Source: an uncultured Clostridia bacterium (GTDB lineage Bacteria > Bacillota > Clostridia > TANB77 > CAG-508). Taken from it: 7,041 bases of DNA. Under the pieces are notes generated by a model. That model was not told the DNA's origin. It made no database searches and was given only the letters and a program-made list of their open reading frames with translations. The first letter of the stretch is position 1, and every line of letters begins with the position of its first letter. The translations under genes were made by a program, and so were the position numbers. The stretch lies in assembly GCA_934183305.1 (NCBI GenBank), contig CAKPSF010000013.1:1-7041 (forward strand), in the 5' to 3' direction. Shown piece by piece: positions 6,745 to 7,041 of the stretch.

Positions 6745-6807
6745 ATGAAAAACGTTGTAACTATTGAGGCTGTACACACACACACACACACACACAATGT
6801 AATCTAA
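6745..6807 (+). CDS. Possible leader peptide with His-Thr repeat
   Basis: ATG at 6745 has a good Shine-Dalgarno site (AAGGAG, 6732-6737) with seven-base spacing and lies behind a consensus promoter. It encodes 20 residues, MKNVVTIEAV then a His-Thr alternation from the CA repeat, ending NVI. No family is recognised. Its position in the long leader of a downstream gene, before hairpins, recalls leader peptides that control attenuation. Alternatively it is the remnant of a gene start displaced by the duplicated leader. Because the CA tract lies inside the frame, loss of one unit or gain of two would extend the frame to a stop at 6864-6866, inside the terminator-like hairpin loop; gain of one unit would stop it at 6800-6802. 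Confidence 0.45.
   Translation: MKNVVTIEAVHTHTHTHNVI
6775..6796. repeat. (CA)11 dinucleotide microsatellite
   Basis: Eleven uninterrupted CA units, unusual for a bacterial genome and the only such tract in the window. Tracts like this change length by strand slippage. It lies inside a short translated-looking ORF, so length changes would shift the frame. An assembly or sequencing error in the repeat count cannot be excluded. Confidence 0.95.
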
Positions 6808-6819
6808 AAAATAATAAAA

Positions 6820-6838
6820 AAAGCATGAAATATGCTTT
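6820..6838 (+). other. Small hairpin in leader copy 2
   Basis: AAAGCAT (6820-6826) and ATGCTTT (6832-6838) pair around a five-base loop, identical to copy 1 at 8-26. It is weak, with two G-C pairs. Confidence 0.5.
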
Positions 6839-6852
6839 ATTAAAGATATATG

Positions 6853-6883
6853 CGAGAGATGGGTAATACTATCTCTCGTTTTT
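6853..6883 (+). terminator. Terminator-like hairpin in leader copy 2
   Basis: A perfect eight-pair stem (6853-6860 with 6871-6878), a ten-base loop and five T residues (6879-6883), as in copy 1. It could end transcripts coming from addA, which has no other visible terminator, or act as a regulated attenuator between the promoter at 6673 and the pilin start at 6925. Confidence 0.6.
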
Positions 6884-6924
6884 GCGTTTAAATTTATAAA
6901 TAAAAATTCAAAGGAGGAGAAATT

Positions 6925-7041
6925 ATGAAACAAAAAAAGAATAAAGGAATTACCCTAATTGCGCTAATAATAACAATTGTTGTGTTATTAATATTAGCAG
7001 TAGTAGCAATAAATGCAATAACAGGAGATGGAATAATAGCG
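6925..7041 (+). CDS. Second prepilin-like protein, N-terminal fragment (cut by window end)
   Basis: Only 39 codons are inside the window and the frame is open at the edge. The product starts MKQKKNKG, followed by ITLIALIITIVVLLILAVVAI. This is the same prepilin-peptidase signal and hydrophobic helix as the gene at 114; 30 of 39 residues are identical. An AAGGAGGAG site (6911-6919) precedes the ATG at good spacing. It is a paralogue with the same leader. Whether it also carries an FGE/C-type-lectin domain and a variable region cannot be seen here; that is expected by analogy only. Confidence 0.85.
   Translation, partial: MKQKKNKGITLIALIITIVVLLILAVVAINAITGDGIIA

Larger units (their letters stand above)
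6813..6900 (+). repeat. Structured leader, copy 2 (direct repeat of 1-88)
   Basis: This matches the leader at 1-88 with two substitutions. In both copies it contains an ATG followed by the same 13-codon frame (MKYALLKIYARDG). That frame ends in TAA here (6864-6866) and in TGA in copy 1 (52-54), so the only change inside this frame is a stop-for-stop change. No ribosome-binding site precedes that ATG. The unit sits just after the CA repeat and just before a second prepilin-like gene, as copy 1 sits before the first. Confidence 0.85.

Noticed and set aside
6775..6796. CA tract as a CRISPR or other spaced repeat array
   Set aside because: It is a simple dinucleotide run without spacers.

Overview
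The window is strongly AT-rich, with mostly A/T-ending codons, short intergenic spaces, canonical Shine-Dalgarno sites and sigma-A-type promoters. It carries an AddA-type (not RecB-type) recombination nuclease and prepilin-like proteins of the 'GITLVALIITIVVLLILA' kind. Together these suggest an uncultured, low-GC Bacillota, most likely a gut-type clostridium. This is an inference from gene content, not a taxonomic assignment.

Layout. (1) Positions 1-1313: an untranslated leader with two hairpins, then a 399-residue surface protein. It has a type IV prepilin-like N terminus joined to an FGE-sulfatase/C-type-lectin-fold domain. The last ~40 codons differ sharply from the rest of the gene: about half G+C, few adenines, many NNC codons. 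This is what the variable region (VR) of a diversity-generating retroelement (DGR) target looks like. (2) Positions 1314-1621: no gene; an imperfect hairpin just after the presumed VR, a second inverted repeat, a strong intrinsic terminator, then the promoter of the next operon. (3) Positions 1622-6669: a two-gene operon encoding a COG2509-like FAD-dependent dehydrogenase and the helicase-nuclease AddA, 14 bases apart. (4) Positions 6670-6924: a consensus promoter, a short ORF with a good ribosome-binding site that runs into an 11-unit CA microsatellite, then a near-perfect second copy of the leader seen at positions 1-88. (5) Positions 6925-7041: the start of a second prepilin-like protein, cut off by the window end.

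How it fits together. Two paralogous, probably surface-displayed proteins, each behind the same structured leader, flank an ordinary housekeeping operon. The first looks like a DGR target, but no reverse transcriptase, template repeat or accessory (Avd-like) gene is in the window. The DGR assignment therefore rests on the VR composition, the C-type-lectin/FGE fold and the hairpin at the expected place. The second leader suggests a testable regulatory idea: changes in CA repeat number would decide whether a translating ribosome stops before the leader hairpins or runs into the loop of the terminator-like hairpin ahead of the pilin gene.
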